A DNA stretch of 31,133 bases from an uncultured Bacteroidota bacterium (GTDB lineage Bacteria > Bacteroidota > Bacteroidia > Chitinophagales > Chitinophagaceae): assembly GCA_937928385.1 (NCBI GenBank), contig CALEZD010000115.1, positions 1 to 31,133 on the forward strand, read 5' to 3'. The notes beneath the pieces were generated by a model. It had not been told where the DNA came from and searched no databases. It saw nothing but the letters and a program-made list of their open reading frames with translations. Shown here one piece after another: positions 1-7,592 of this stretch. A program made the position numbers and the translations under genes. Numbering within the stretch: position 1 is the first letter of the stretch; each line of letters begins with the position of its first letter.

Positions 1-30
1 AAAGGTATATGGTTTTTTTATTTCGTCCAA

Positions 31-52
31 ATAAATGTAACACAACATTTAT
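31..52. repeat. 8-bp inverted repeat downstream of the heptose pair
   Basis: The arms ATAAATGT (31-38) and ACATTTAT (45-52) are perfectly complementary around a 6-nt loop. The repeat lies in the AT-rich first 136 bases, which contain no recognisable gene. It could be an operator of a minus-strand gene beyond the left edge or a weak terminator; it has no GC-rich stem. Nothing else is visible in 1-136. Confidence 0.25.
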
Positions 53-136
53 ACGGAAGAAAATATACACTCGCTATGGCCTGCCGGTATGATAATGTTG
101 TACGGTAAAGAACCTTATATATTGAAATAAATTAAA

Positions 137-700
137 CTATACAGCTTGAACGGCAAGGCTTTTCACCCAACCCTGCAACGAAGGATATTGCTCGTCAATT
201 AAATCGTGCGGCAACTCATAAGGCTTACGAACAGATGTAAGAAAAACCGTATGCATACCCATGCGCTTGCCAAACTCCATATCACTGATGTTATTACCCA
301 CCATTACACAGCGTTTAAAGTCTATTTCTGGGTAATCTTCCTTAGCCTGTGTGGCCATACCCGTATTAGGCTTACGGTTGTGGTCAGTATCTTCCAGCGA
401 CGTACATGCGTACACTTTGTCTATACGGCCACCTTCAGACAGTACCCGGCCAGCCATATTCTGGTGGATATTTTTTAAATCATCCAGGTTCATGATGCCT
501 TTGCCTACCCCACGCTGGTTGGTCACTACCACTATGCGGCCAAACATCTCACTGAGCTGCCTGAGCGCGTCGAGACTGCCTTTACAGAATACAAACTCCT
601 CCCAATTGGTAATATAAGAACCTACATTTTCTTCGTTAATAACACCGTCCCTGTCCAAAAACAGTGTCCATTCTCTGTCTATTTGTGCCTGAATGTTCAT
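137..700 (-). CDS. HAD-IIIA family phosphatase, GmhB-like
   Basis: This is a cytoplasmic haloacid-dehalogenase phosphatase of 187 aa, the size of D-glycero-D-manno-heptose 1,7-bisphosphate phosphatase (GmhB). Motif I is FLDRDGVI with the nucleophile D16 and acid/base D18. Motif II is the Thr of VVVTNQRGVGKG, the conserved Lys is in RKPNTGM, and motif IV reads VMVGNNISDMEFG. The gene starts 28 bp after gmhA on the same strand, so the two probably act in one heptose pathway (LPS or capsule ADP-heptose). Two departures from canonical GmhB are visible: the CxH...CxC zinc loop is absent, and the first Asp of motif IV is Asn. The family is secure; the exact substrate is inferred from the neighbour. 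Histidinol-phosphatase-like activity is the alternative. Confidence 0.85.
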   Translation of the reverse strand: MNIQAQIDREWTLFLDRDGVINEENVGSYITNWEEFVFCKGSLDALRQLSEMFGRIVVVTNQRGVGKGIMNLDDLKNIHQNMAGRVLSEGGRIDKVYACTSLEDTDHNRKPNTGMATQAKEDYPEIDFKRCVMVGNNISDMEFGKRMGMHTVFLTSVRKPYELPHDLIDEQYPSLQGWVKSLAVQAV

Positions 701-728
701 TTGTTCGCCTGTTTTTTATATAACCTGT

Positions 729-1307
729 TTATGAATCAAAATATTGTTCCTCCACCAGTTGGCATATAATATGTCCTATCATAATGTGCGCCTCCTGTAT
801 CCTTGGGGTATCTTTACTGGGAATATCCAACAGGTAATTGCAATATCCTTTCATTTTACCCCCGCCCTCACCTGTAAAACCTACAGTAATCATACCAATT
901 TCACTTGCGGTTTGTAATGCCTTTGTAATATTAACAGAATTGCCCGAAGTGCTGAGGCCTACCAACACATCGCCCTCTTTACCACTGCCCAGTACCATAC
1001 GGCTGTACACATGGTCGTAACCATAATCGTTGGCCACGGCGGTAAGGTAAGAGGTATTGCAGTGCAAGGCCTCTGATGGCAGCGGTTTTCGGTCTTTATA
1101 AAACCTGCCGCTGAACTCTGCTGCCAGGTGCTGTGCATCGGCAGCACTACCACCATTGCCACAAAACAGTACTTTATTACCGCTTTTGAATGTATTTATT
1201 ATTAACGTAGTAACCTCCTCGATGGTTTTTAACAAGCCCACGTCATTTAATAACTGTGCTTTAACACTAATGGAAGCCTGAACTATATTCTGAATTTTTG
1301 CCTGCAT
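729..1307 (-). CDS. gmhA: Phosphoheptose isomerase (SIS domain)
   Basis: GmhA converts sedoheptulose 7-phosphate to D-glycero-D-manno-heptose 7-phosphate, the first step of ADP-heptose synthesis. The 192-aa length is typical. The SIS phosphosugar-binding motif NGGSAADAQH lies at residues 51-60. E64 in AAEFSGRF and H179 in IMIGHIICQ match the catalytic Glu/His pair of E. coli GmhA (E65, H180), and Q171 matches its Q172. The HAD phosphatase follows 28 bp downstream, which supports the heptose assignment over DiaA, the DnaA-binding SIS homolog. A queA terminator hairpin sits just upstream, so gmhA and the phosphatase gene probably form their own transcript. Confidence 0.9.
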   Translation of the reverse strand: MQAKIQNIVQASISVKAQLLNDVGLLKTIEEVTTLIINTFKSGNKVLFCGNGGSAADAQHLAAEFSGRFYKDRKPLPSEALHCNTSYLTAVANDYGYDHVYSRMVLGSGKEGDVLVGLSTSGNSVNITKALQTASEIGMITVGFTGEGGGKMKGYCNYLLDIPSKDTPRIQEAHIMIGHIICQLVEEQYFDS

Positions 1308-1323
1308 GCACCCTAAAAATACA

Positions 1324-1350
1324 ACAACGCACTATTGTATAGTGCGTTGT
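1324..1350 (-). terminator. Rho-independent terminator of queA
   Basis: The 12-bp perfect stem ACAACGCACTAT/ATAGTGCGTTGT has a 3-nt loop and lies 27 bp past the queA stop. Reading on the minus strand, the stem is followed by a T-rich tract (TGTATTTTTA). It separates queA from gmhA. Confidence 0.75.
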
Positions 1351-1376
1351 GTGGAAAAAATGAGTTTCTGTGGATA

Positions 1377-2426
1377 TTATATTACCAGCATAGCATCGCC
1401 ATAGCTGAAAAACCTGTATTTCTCTTTGATTGCCGTTTTATAAGCCTCCATAGCCAGGTCGTAGCCGGCAAAGGCGCAGACCATAATCAGCAAGCTGGTT
1501 TTAGGCAGGTGGAAGTTGGTCACCAGGCTGTCAGCTATTGAGAAGTCGTGCGGGGGGTGGATAAACAGGTTCGTCCAGCCCTCTTCAGGCTTCAACAGGC
1601 CGTTGGCGGTTACCGAGCTTTCCAGCGCACGCATAGTGGTGGTGCCTATTGAGCATATCCTGTGGCCATTCTTTTTAGCCAGGTTCACTGTATTGGCCGC
1701 ATACTCATCTACCCTGAAGTATTCAGCGTCCATTTTGTGTTTAGACAGGTCTTCTACCTCTATCGGGCGGAATGTGCCCAGACCGGTATGCAGCGTTACT
1801 TCTGCAAACTTCAGGCCCTGTATCTCCAGGCGCATAATCAGCTCGCGGCTGAAGTGCAAACCTGCTGTGGGGGCTGCTACAGCTCCCTCGTATTTTGCGT
1901 ATACAGTCTGGTAGCGCTCTTTGTCCATCTCATCGGGCTTGCGCTTGATGTATTTGGGCAGGGGTGTTTCTCCCAGTTGTTCCAGTATCCTTCTGAAGGC
2001 ATTTTCATCGCCGTCGAACAGGAAACGTATAGTACGGCCGCGTGATGTAGTATTGTCAATTACTTCTGCTACCAGTTCGTCATTATCGCCAAAATACAGT
2101 TTGTTGCCCACCCTTATCTTTCTTGCGGGATCAACGATTACGTCCCACAGGCGGTTGGGTTTATTCAGCTCGCGCAGCAGGAATACTTCTATTTTAGCGC
2201 CGGTTTTCTCTTTTTTACCGTACAGGCGTGCGGGAAACACCTTGGTGTTATTCACCACCATTACGTCCTTATCATTAAAATATTCAGATATATCCCTGAA
2301 AGTACGGTGTTCTATTTTGCCCGTATCCTTGTGCACCACCATCAAACGACTGTCCTCTCTAGCCTTGGTAGGGTTTTGCGCTATCAGATTAAGTGGAAGT
2401 TCAAATTTAAACTGGGATAACTTCAT
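1377..2426 (-). CDS. queA: tRNA preQ1(34) S-adenosylmethionine ribosyltransferase-isomerase
   Basis: QueA transfers and isomerises the ribosyl moiety of SAM onto preQ1 at tRNA position 34, giving epoxyqueuosine. The 349-aa length matches the family. Recognisable blocks are the N-terminal FELPLNLIAQNP followed by SRLMVV, the VNNTKVFPARL segment, the highly conserved APTAGLHFS, LHTGLGTFRP, and the C-terminal TNFHLPKTSLLIMVCAFAG. The ATG at 2426 sits directly before the conserved MKLSQF start. No other queuosine gene is nearby. The gene is divergent from the dipeptidase gene across 168 bp and ends in its own hairpin. Confidence 0.97.
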   Translation of the reverse strand: MKLSQFKFELPLNLIAQNPTKAREDSRLMVVHKDTGKIEHRTFRDISEYFNDKDVMVVNNTKVFPARLYGKKEKTGAKIEVFLLRELNKPNRLWDVIVDPARKIRVGNKLYFGDNDELVAEVIDNTTSRGRTIRFLFDGDENAFRRILEQLGETPLPKYIKRKPDEMDKERYQTVYAKYEGAVAAPTAGLHFSRELIMRLEIQGLKFAEVTLHTGLGTFRPIEVEDLSKHKMDAEYFRVDEYAANTVNLAKKNGHRICSIGTTTMRALESSVTANGLLKPEEGWTNLFIHPPHDFSIADSLVTNFHLPKTSLLIMVCAFAGYDLAMEAYKTAIKEKYRFFSYGDAMLVI

Positions 2427-2594
2427 ACGAGGCAGAATAATTTATAAAAGTGTGCAAAGTTAGTGAAAAACACACAAAATAACAATATTAAGACTGATTG
2501 GGGTAAATATCAAAACAATTGGCGACTCTTTACAACAGCTGATTCTATATTTCGTTTCAACTGCCTTACATTTACGCCCTAAAATGAAAAATTT

Positions 2595-3965
2595 ATGCAA
2601 GTTTGGAACGATTATCTCAGCCAGAACAAAGACAGGTTTTTGGACGAATTGCTGGAACTGCTGCGCATACCCTCGATAAGCGCAGACAGCAAGTATAAAG
2701 GCGATGTGGCCCGCTGCGCCGAAGCCGTAAAAGAATCCTTGCTGAAAGCAGGTTGCGACAGCGCTGAAATATGCCCTACCAAAGGCCACCCGATAGTATA
2801 TGGTGAAAAAATAATAGACCCCGCCCTGCCTACTGTGCTGGTATATGGCCACTACGATGTGCAGCCGCCCGACCCGCTGGACCTGTGGGAAAGCGGCCCT
2901 TTTGAACCTGTTATTAAAAACGGCAATATATATGCCCGCGGCGCCTGCGACGATAAAGGGCAGGTATTCATGCATGTGAAAGCGTTTGAAGTAATGGCTA
3001 AAACCAATACCCTGGCCTGCAATGTGAAGATGATGATAGAAGGCGAGGAAGAAGTAGGCTCGGACAACCTGGGCAAGTTCCTGGAAGATAATAAAGAAAA
3101 GCTGAAGGCGGATATAGTACTGGTTTCCGACACGTCTATGATCAGCCTGGAAAACCCTTCGCTGGAAACAGGACTGCGCGGGCTGGCGTATATGGAAGTG
3201 GAAGTAACCGGCCCCAACCGCGACCTGCACAGTGGTGTATATGGCGGTGCTGTAGCCAACCCCATCAATATCCTGTGCAAGATGATAGCCAGTATGCACG
3301 ACGAGAACAACCACATCACTATACCGGGCTTTTACGATAAGGTGCAGGAACTGAGCGCCGCCGAACGCGAGGCGCTGAACAACGCCCCTTTCGACCTGGA
3401 AGAATATAAAAAAGACCTTGATATATCCGACGTACGCGGAGAAAAAGGGTACACCACCCTGGAGCGTACCGGTACGCGCCCTACCCTGGACGTAAACGGT
3501 ATATGGGGCGGCTATACAGGCGAAGGTGCCAAAACGGTATTGCCCTCTAAGGCTTATGCCAAAATATCTATGCGCCTGGTGCCCAACCAGGGTTCCCACG
3601 AAATTTCTGAGATATTCACCAAACATTTTGAGAGCATAGCGCCGGCAGGTGTAAAGGTGAAAGTAACACCCCACCACGGTGGCGAGCCTGTAGTAACGCC
3701 AACAGACTCTGTAGCATACAAGGCGGCAGCCAAAGCCATAGAAACAGCTTTTGGCAAAGAGCCGATACCTACACGCGGCGGCGGCAGCATTCCGATAGTA
3801 GCATTGTTTGAAAAAACGCTGGGGCTGAAAACCGTGCTCATGGGCTTCGGGCTGGATAGCGATGCCATCCACTCGCCCAACGAGAAATACGGAGTAGAGA
3901 ATTATTTCAAAGGGATTGAAACCATTCCTTACTTCCACAAGTACTTTGCGGAGATGAGTAAATAG
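2595..3965 (+). CDS. M20 family dipeptidase
   Basis: This is a 456-aa cytoplasmic metallopeptidase of the M20 (ArgE/DapE/ACY1/CPG2/carnosinase-like) family that hydrolyses dipeptides with two zinc ions. Visible metal and catalytic residues are H86 and D88 in VYGHYDVQPPDP, the bridging Asp in ACDDKGQ (D119), the Glu pair in MIEGEEEVGS (about 151-152), the Asp of VSDTSM, and the C-terminal His of AIHSPNEKYG. RDLHSGVYGG marks the inserted dimerisation domain. No signal peptide is seen. The length equals that of the common Bacteroidota dipeptidases. The gene appears monocistronic: it is divergent from queA and followed by a strong hairpin. The exact dipeptide preference cannot be read from sequence. 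Confidence 0.93.
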   Translation: MQVWNDYLSQNKDRFLDELLELLRIPSISADSKYKGDVARCAEAVKESLLKAGCDSAEICPTKGHPIVYGEKIIDPALPTVLVYGHYDVQPPDPLDLWESGPFEPVIKNGNIYARGACDDKGQVFMHVKAFEVMAKTNTLACNVKMMIEGEEEVGSDNLGKFLEDNKEKLKADIVLVSDTSMISLENPSLETGLRGLAYMEVEVTGPNRDLHSGVYGGAVANPINILCKMIASMHDENNHITIPGFYDKVQELSAAEREALNNAPFDLEEYKKDLDISDVRGEKGYTTLERTGTRPTLDVNGIWGGYTGEGAKTVLPSKAYAKISMRLVPNQGSHEISEIFTKHFESIAPAGVKVKVTPHHGGEPVVTPTDSVAYKAAAKAIETAFGKEPIPTRGGGSIPIVALFEKTLGLKTVLMGFGLDSDAIHSPNEKYGVENYFKGIETIPYFHKYFAEMSK

Positions 3966-3967
3966 TA

Positions 3968-3985
3968 CCCCAACCCCTAAAGGGG
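3968..3985. repeat. CCCCAACCCCTAAAGGGG intergenic palindrome
   Basis: CCCC-AA-CCCC-TAAA-GGGG lies 2 bases after the dipeptidase stop. The inner CCCCTAAAGGGG forms a 4-bp stem and tetraloop. From memory, this string recurs between genes in Bacteroidota genomes as a short interspersed element; only one copy is seen here. Confidence 0.4.
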
Positions 3986-3996
3986 CTATTGAAATA

Positions 3997-4034
3997 AAAC
4001 AACAAAGGATGGCACAAGCCATCCTTTGTTGTTT
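3997..4034 (+). terminator. Terminator of the M20 dipeptidase gene
   Basis: A perfect 17-bp stem (3997-4013 with 4018-4034) encloses the tetraloop ACAA. The outer half is A/T-rich, and the right arm ends in TTTGTTGTTT, supplying the U-rich tract. It lies 32 bp past the dipeptidase stop. Confidence 0.85.
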
Positions 4035-4134
4035 CCACTCTTTATAAGCTCCTGAGTAATATTACTGTCATTATCTACCTTGCTGGCAGGTATTTATACC
4101 TGTTGCCTTAATTTTAAGCAACTTAAACATACTT

Positions 4135-4365
4135 ATGAACAATTCATTGATTGCCATACTTACTTCAGTTTTTATCGTGGGCATGTTCAGCATCACTACA
4201 CTCAGTTCATGCAGGAAAGAAAAAAGCTGCTTCAGCCAGTCATTGAAGGACGCGTATAAAGACCGCTTCTGTACGGCAGACTGCCCGGGAGTAGTTGGCT
4301 GTGATGGCAAAACCTATTGCAATGCCTGCGAAGCCGCCAGGCAGGGAATAGCTGTGATAAAATAA
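4135..4365 (+). CDS. Small lipoprotein with Kazal-like domain
   Basis: This 76-aa protein has a hydrophobic N-terminus ending in the lipobox LSSC (Cys at about 26), so it is predicted to be an envelope lipoprotein. The second half contains the Cys-rich block CTADCPGVVGCDGKTYCNA, which carries the GCDGKTY-N-C core of Kazal-type serine protease inhibitor domains. The domain is short and has an unusual Cys where the family often has Gly or Ser after TY. A role as an inhibitor of exogenous proteases is inference. It has no operon partner except the small ORF at 4389. The start is the ATG at 4135, which gives a proper signal peptide. Confidence 0.75.
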   Translation: MNNSLIAILTSVFIVGMFSITTLSSCRKEKSCFSQSLKDAYKDRFCTADCPGVVGCDGKTYCNACEAARQGIAVIK

Positions 4366-4388
4366 ATGACATTAAAAGCTCCATTCGC

Positions 4389-4571
4389 ATGAAAAAAGTC
4401 AATCCAAATAAGATATTAAGCACTCATCCCGTAACGGGCGAACTAGTTGACTTGAAATGGTTTCGAGGTGCGAGCAGATACAATAACGGTACAACCTTGT
4501 ACGGAAAGAAATACGTATTGAGATACTTAATTGGTAGGTCAAAAGAAATAAGAAAGGAAGAGTTATCATAG
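4389..4571 (+). CDS. Hypothetical 60-aa basic protein
   Basis: The ORF begins at the ATG at 4389, 23 bp after the Kazal-like lipoprotein gene on the same strand; an earlier in-frame ATG at 4317 would overlap that gene. The product begins MKKVNPNKIL and is rich in Lys/Arg, with YGKKYVLRYLIGRSKEIRK near its end. I recognise no domain and no signal peptide. Its codon usage and length neither prove nor exclude a real gene. It ends just before a hairpin (4587-4609), which fits a real transcription unit. Confidence 0.45.
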   Translation: MKKVNPNKILSTHPVTGELVDLKWFRGASRYNNGTTLYGKKYVLRYLIGRSKEIRKEELS

Positions 4572-4586
4572 ACTTTACTTAAAGCA

Positions 4587-4609
4587 ACAGCTGCCCATAA
4601 GGCGGCTGT
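4587..4609. terminator. Hairpin between convergent genes
   Basis: ACAGCTGCC and GGCGGCTGT pair over 9 bp with one G-T wobble and a 5-nt loop. The hairpin lies 15 bp after the small plus-strand ORF and 30 bp past the stop of the minus-strand T9SS cargo gene, so it could serve both. Its T-tracts are weak on both sides. Confidence 0.5.
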
Positions 4610-4638
4610 ATCGTTATCAAAATGAATTAATAAACAAC

Positions 4639-5445
4639 CTACCCCTTCACCACTTTGCCGGCCACAGCACCGTTCACCTTCACCATGTACACACCCGGTA
4701 CAAGCGTACTCACATCCATTGAGCCATTGAGTAATTGAGCGATTGCACATTTCCTGCCTAATATATCTATCAGTTCAATTGTAGCTCCGGGTTTAACACC
4801 GCGGAGATATAGAATACCCGACACAGGGTTAGGATAAATCTCAAGGCTGTTTTTTGTGACAGCTTCAGGAATGCTGTTGACAAATGGATTGCACCAGTCA
4901 TAATGATAAGTAGTCTTCTGCGAGCAACCACCTTCATAAACGTTATGGAGCTCCACACGGGTAGGTATCACAGATAAAATAAATTGAACGGAGTCACAGG
5001 TATCGCATCCGCTCAACAGGTTAGCCAGGGGACTTATGTTCCAAAATGTGGTAATGGCTTCGCGGTGGCTCTTGCGTAGTATCGTATCCCCTATGCAATC
5101 AGTCATTTCTATATTGTAGTGCATATAGCAGGTATCAAAGACCTCGACAACCATAATCACAGTATCCGACAAACTGCTATTAGTATCTATCGCTACCAGC
5201 TTTATGGGCTGCAAGTCGTAACATGGTTCGTACAGGACAACGGAATCATTGACAGCGGCAGAATAAAACACATCGTTGATGAACCATTTATAAGCCTGGC
5301 TGCCTGTAGACTGGTTGGTCAGCGTGACAGTAGCACCGCTGCACACCTTGTACCGGCCCGCTGTGAAAGCAGCCACAGGCTGCGCATGCGATGTATAACC
5401 ACATGCCAGAAGAGCCACTGCCAAGCATTTTACATAATAAAACAT
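4639..5445 (-). CDS. Secreted protein with T9SS type A sorting domain
   Basis: This is a 268-aa exported protein. A signal peptide (residues 1-21, cleavage after SHA) is followed by a PKD/Ig-like segment starting at PVAAFTAGRYKVCSGATVTL, a Cys-containing middle region, and a C-terminal type A T9SS sorting domain from about residue 200. That domain shows IYPNPVSGILYLRG, IELIDILGRK and LVPGVYMVKVNG and ends in KVVKG. The cargo is expected to cross the outer membrane through the type IX system and lose the CTD. No enzymatic domain is seen, so adhesive or matrix function is only a guess. Hairpins separate it from both neighbours. Confidence 0.85.
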   Translation of the reverse strand: MFYYVKCLAVALLACGYTSHAQPVAAFTAGRYKVCSGATVTLTNQSTGSQAYKWFINDVFYSAAVNDSVVLYEPCYDLQPIKLVAIDTNSSLSDTVIMVVEVFDTCYMHYNIEMTDCIGDTILRKSHREAITTFWNISPLANLLSGCDTCDSVQFILSVIPTRVELHNVYEGGCSQKTTYHYDWCNPFVNSIPEAVTKNSLEIYPNPVSGILYLRGVKPGATIELIDILGRKCAIAQLLNGSMDVSTLVPGVYMVKVNGAVAGKVVKG

Positions 5446-5487
5446 ATTGCAGTTATTGGTTTCAGAAGCAGAAACTAAGTTCTGCCA

Positions 5488-5504
5488 ATTCCGGGTAACG
5501 GAAT
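5488..5504. promoter_or_regulatory. Inverted repeat upstream of the T9SS cargo gene
   Basis: ATTCCG-N5-CGGAAT lies 43-59 bp upstream of the start of the minus-strand cargo gene. Its position suits an operator. It was not found elsewhere in the window by eye. Confidence 0.25.
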
Positions 5505-5559
5505 CCTAAAAAAGCCTAATTCCTGTCATGGCAAGAACCATCCTAACCGCATAAAAACA

Positions 5560-5586
5560 ATACAGCCGCCCGATGGGCGGCTGTAT
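5560..5586 (-). terminator. Terminator of the parvulin/thioredoxin operon
   Basis: A perfect 12-bp stem ATACAGCCGCCC/GGGCGGCTGTAT has a 3-nt loop and lies 23 bp past the parvulin gene stop. On the minus strand it is followed by TGTTTTTATG. Confidence 0.85.
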
Positions 5587-5609
5587 CAGTATAAAACAAG
5601 CTCTATCAT

Positions 5610-7583
5610 TTATTTCTTCACCATACCATTAAATACATCCTCGTTCACCTTAACGGGGTATTTGCTGCGCAGCTTTTCGTTCCATGTTTTTTCCAGGTGG
5701 TCCTGGTACTCGGCTATTACATAGCCGCGGGCTTCGTCCAGTGTCTTTGTAGTGCCGTTTTCGTGTACTTCGGCAGCATATACCACTGTGTAGGTACCGT
5801 CTTCGTTCTTCTTAGCTTCTGAAGCCTTGCCCTGCTGTATAGATGATTTGGGGAAGTCTTTGAACTTAGCAAACTCATAATAGCCCTTCTGTATGCTTAC
5901 GGCACCGGGATTCTTATCCGTATTCAGTTCTTTGGCTATTTTTTCATCCGTCATGCCTTTTGCGCCTATCAGTTTCAGCCCGGCTTTCATATCAGCCTCT
6001 GTTTTGAAGGTATATACCGACCCCCTGAAACCTGACTGCCATTTATACTTGCCATTCTGATTATCATAAAAAGTTTTCAGCCCCGTGCTGTCTTTTGACG
6101 CCTTGCCCCATACGTTGCGGTCCATCAGCTCAAACAGCATGATACCATCGCGGTATTCATGCATCAGGTTTTTAAACTCAGGTTTTTCATTCATCAGGTT
6201 CTGCTCTTCAATATCAGTCACTACGGTTTTTATGTAATTGTCGTATATATTCTGGAAGATAAGTTCCTTAGGGCCCATCACCCTGCCCTGGGTTACATTC
6301 TCGGCATAAGTCAGCAGGTCAGAGGCTTTGTATTTATTCCCCTTCAGTTCAAACATGGTTTTGTCCTGTCCGTTAAAATCTTTGGCGGCAAACCGGTTGG
6401 CGTTTTTGCCTGTATCCGGTATGCTGGCTGCAAACCATTTTTTGATTTCCGCCACGTTGTCGGGGTAATCTTTGAACTTGTTTTTCTCCTTGATGCTATT
6501 AAAGAAGGTTTCGCGGGCTACCTGTGCGCGGTCGTCCCTGTCTACGCGTGCTTTCAGTTCTGTCCTGATGCTGTCAAACGGTTTAACGGGGTATTTTGCT
6601 ATCAGCTTGATGATGTGGAAACCATAATCTGTTTTGATGATATCAGAAACATCGCCCGGTTTTTTCAGTGCGTACGCTGCTTTCTCAAACTCAGGCACAT
6701 AAGCGCCTATGCCGAATTTTTCCAGCACACCGCCTTTTTCTTTGGTATAAGTATCGTCAGAATACTTTGCCACCAGGTCTTCGAACTTCGCGCCTTTAGC
6801 CAGTTCAGCCTTTACCTGTTTAGCTTTCTTCTCAGCTTCAGCTATCTCTTCAGGGCCTTTCGACTTTGAAGCCGCTATCATTATCTGTGCTACCTGCACT
6901 TCTCCAGGAGAGGGTTTGCGGTCCGTCACTTTCACAATATGGTAGCCATATTGTGTCCTGAAGGGTTTGGAAACTTTACCTACAGGTGTGCTATACACTA
7001 CATTCTCAAAAGGGTAAACCGTCTGCAATGCCGTGATGTAACCTATACTGCCACCATTTTCTTTAGTACTGCGGTCTTCCGTGTACAGCTCAGCCATTTT
7101 AGCGAAGTCTGCCTTGCCTGTTATGATGGCATTATATATGCTGTCTATTTTTTTGTAAGGGGCTACGGTATCTTTAGACTGCGCCATCTGCGACGACATA
7201 ATGAGGATATGAGACACCTGCACTACTTCTTTCATACGGCTGTAGGCTTCTTCCAGTTGCTTCTTGCTTACTTCATCATCCGTCAGGTAAGTTTGCGCCA
7301 GTTGTTTGCGGTAGTTGTTCAGCTCATACTGAATGCTGCTGATGGTATCCATCTGCTGCTCTTCGGCCTCCTTTACCTTCATCCTGAACAAAGAATACAG
7401 GTCGAGGTACTCGCGCAATGCTTCCTTGCTGTAATCAGGTTTCTGGTTGATGGCGTTCTTCCTGTACACCCTCAGGAACTCATCCTTTTCTACCGGCGTA
7501 TTACCGAATGTGAACAGTGTTTGTGCAAATAGTGAGTTGGTTACAATAAGTGCAATGAAACAGGTCAATGTTAAACTTCGCAT
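5610..7583 (-). CDS. Periplasmic peptidylprolyl isomerase, two parvulin domains
   Basis: This is a 657-aa SurA/PpiD-type foldase that isomerises X-Pro bonds in exported proteins. An N-terminal signal peptide (residues 1-20, ending LFAQ) is followed by a helical chaperone-like region and two consecutive PpiC/parvulin rotamase domains. The first starts near VVQVSHILI (about 115) and contains GGSIGY and FRTQYGYHIVKV. The second starts near EVQVAQIMI and contains GGVLEKFG and IKTDYGFHIIKL. A long, mostly helical C-terminal half follows that is not found in E. coli SurA. The gene starts 9 bp after a TlpA-like gene and is the last of an apparent three-gene envelope-folding operon. Outer-membrane protein or T9SS cargo folding is the likely job. 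Confidence 0.92.
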   Translation of the reverse strand: MRSLTLTCFIALIVTNSLFAQTLFTFGNTPVEKDEFLRVYRKNAINQKPDYSKEALREYLDLYSLFRMKVKEAEEQQMDTISSIQYELNNYRKQLAQTYLTDDEVSKKQLEEAYSRMKEVVQVSHILIMSSQMAQSKDTVAPYKKIDSIYNAIITGKADFAKMAELYTEDRSTKENGGSIGYITALQTVYPFENVVYSTPVGKVSKPFRTQYGYHIVKVTDRKPSPGEVQVAQIMIAASKSKGPEEIAEAEKKAKQVKAELAKGAKFEDLVAKYSDDTYTKEKGGVLEKFGIGAYVPEFEKAAYALKKPGDVSDIIKTDYGFHIIKLIAKYPVKPFDSIRTELKARVDRDDRAQVARETFFNSIKEKNKFKDYPDNVAEIKKWFAASIPDTGKNANRFAAKDFNGQDKTMFELKGNKYKASDLLTYAENVTQGRVMGPKELIFQNIYDNYIKTVVTDIEEQNLMNEKPEFKNLMHEYRDGIMLFELMDRNVWGKASKDSTGLKTFYDNQNGKYKWQSGFRGSVYTFKTEADMKAGLKLIGAKGMTDEKIAKELNTDKNPGAVSIQKGYYEFAKFKDFPKSSIQQGKASEAKKNEDGTYTVVYAAEVHENGTTKTLDEARGYVIAEYQDHLEKTWNEKLRSKYPVKVNEDVFNGMVKK

Positions 7584-7592
7584 ATCTGTGGT

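Noticed and set aside
2460..4022. 520-codon open frame on the minus strand
   Set aside because: It lies antisense over the whole M20 dipeptidase gene, is rich in Phe/Tyr/Arg with no domain, and is a shadow of the plus-strand gene.
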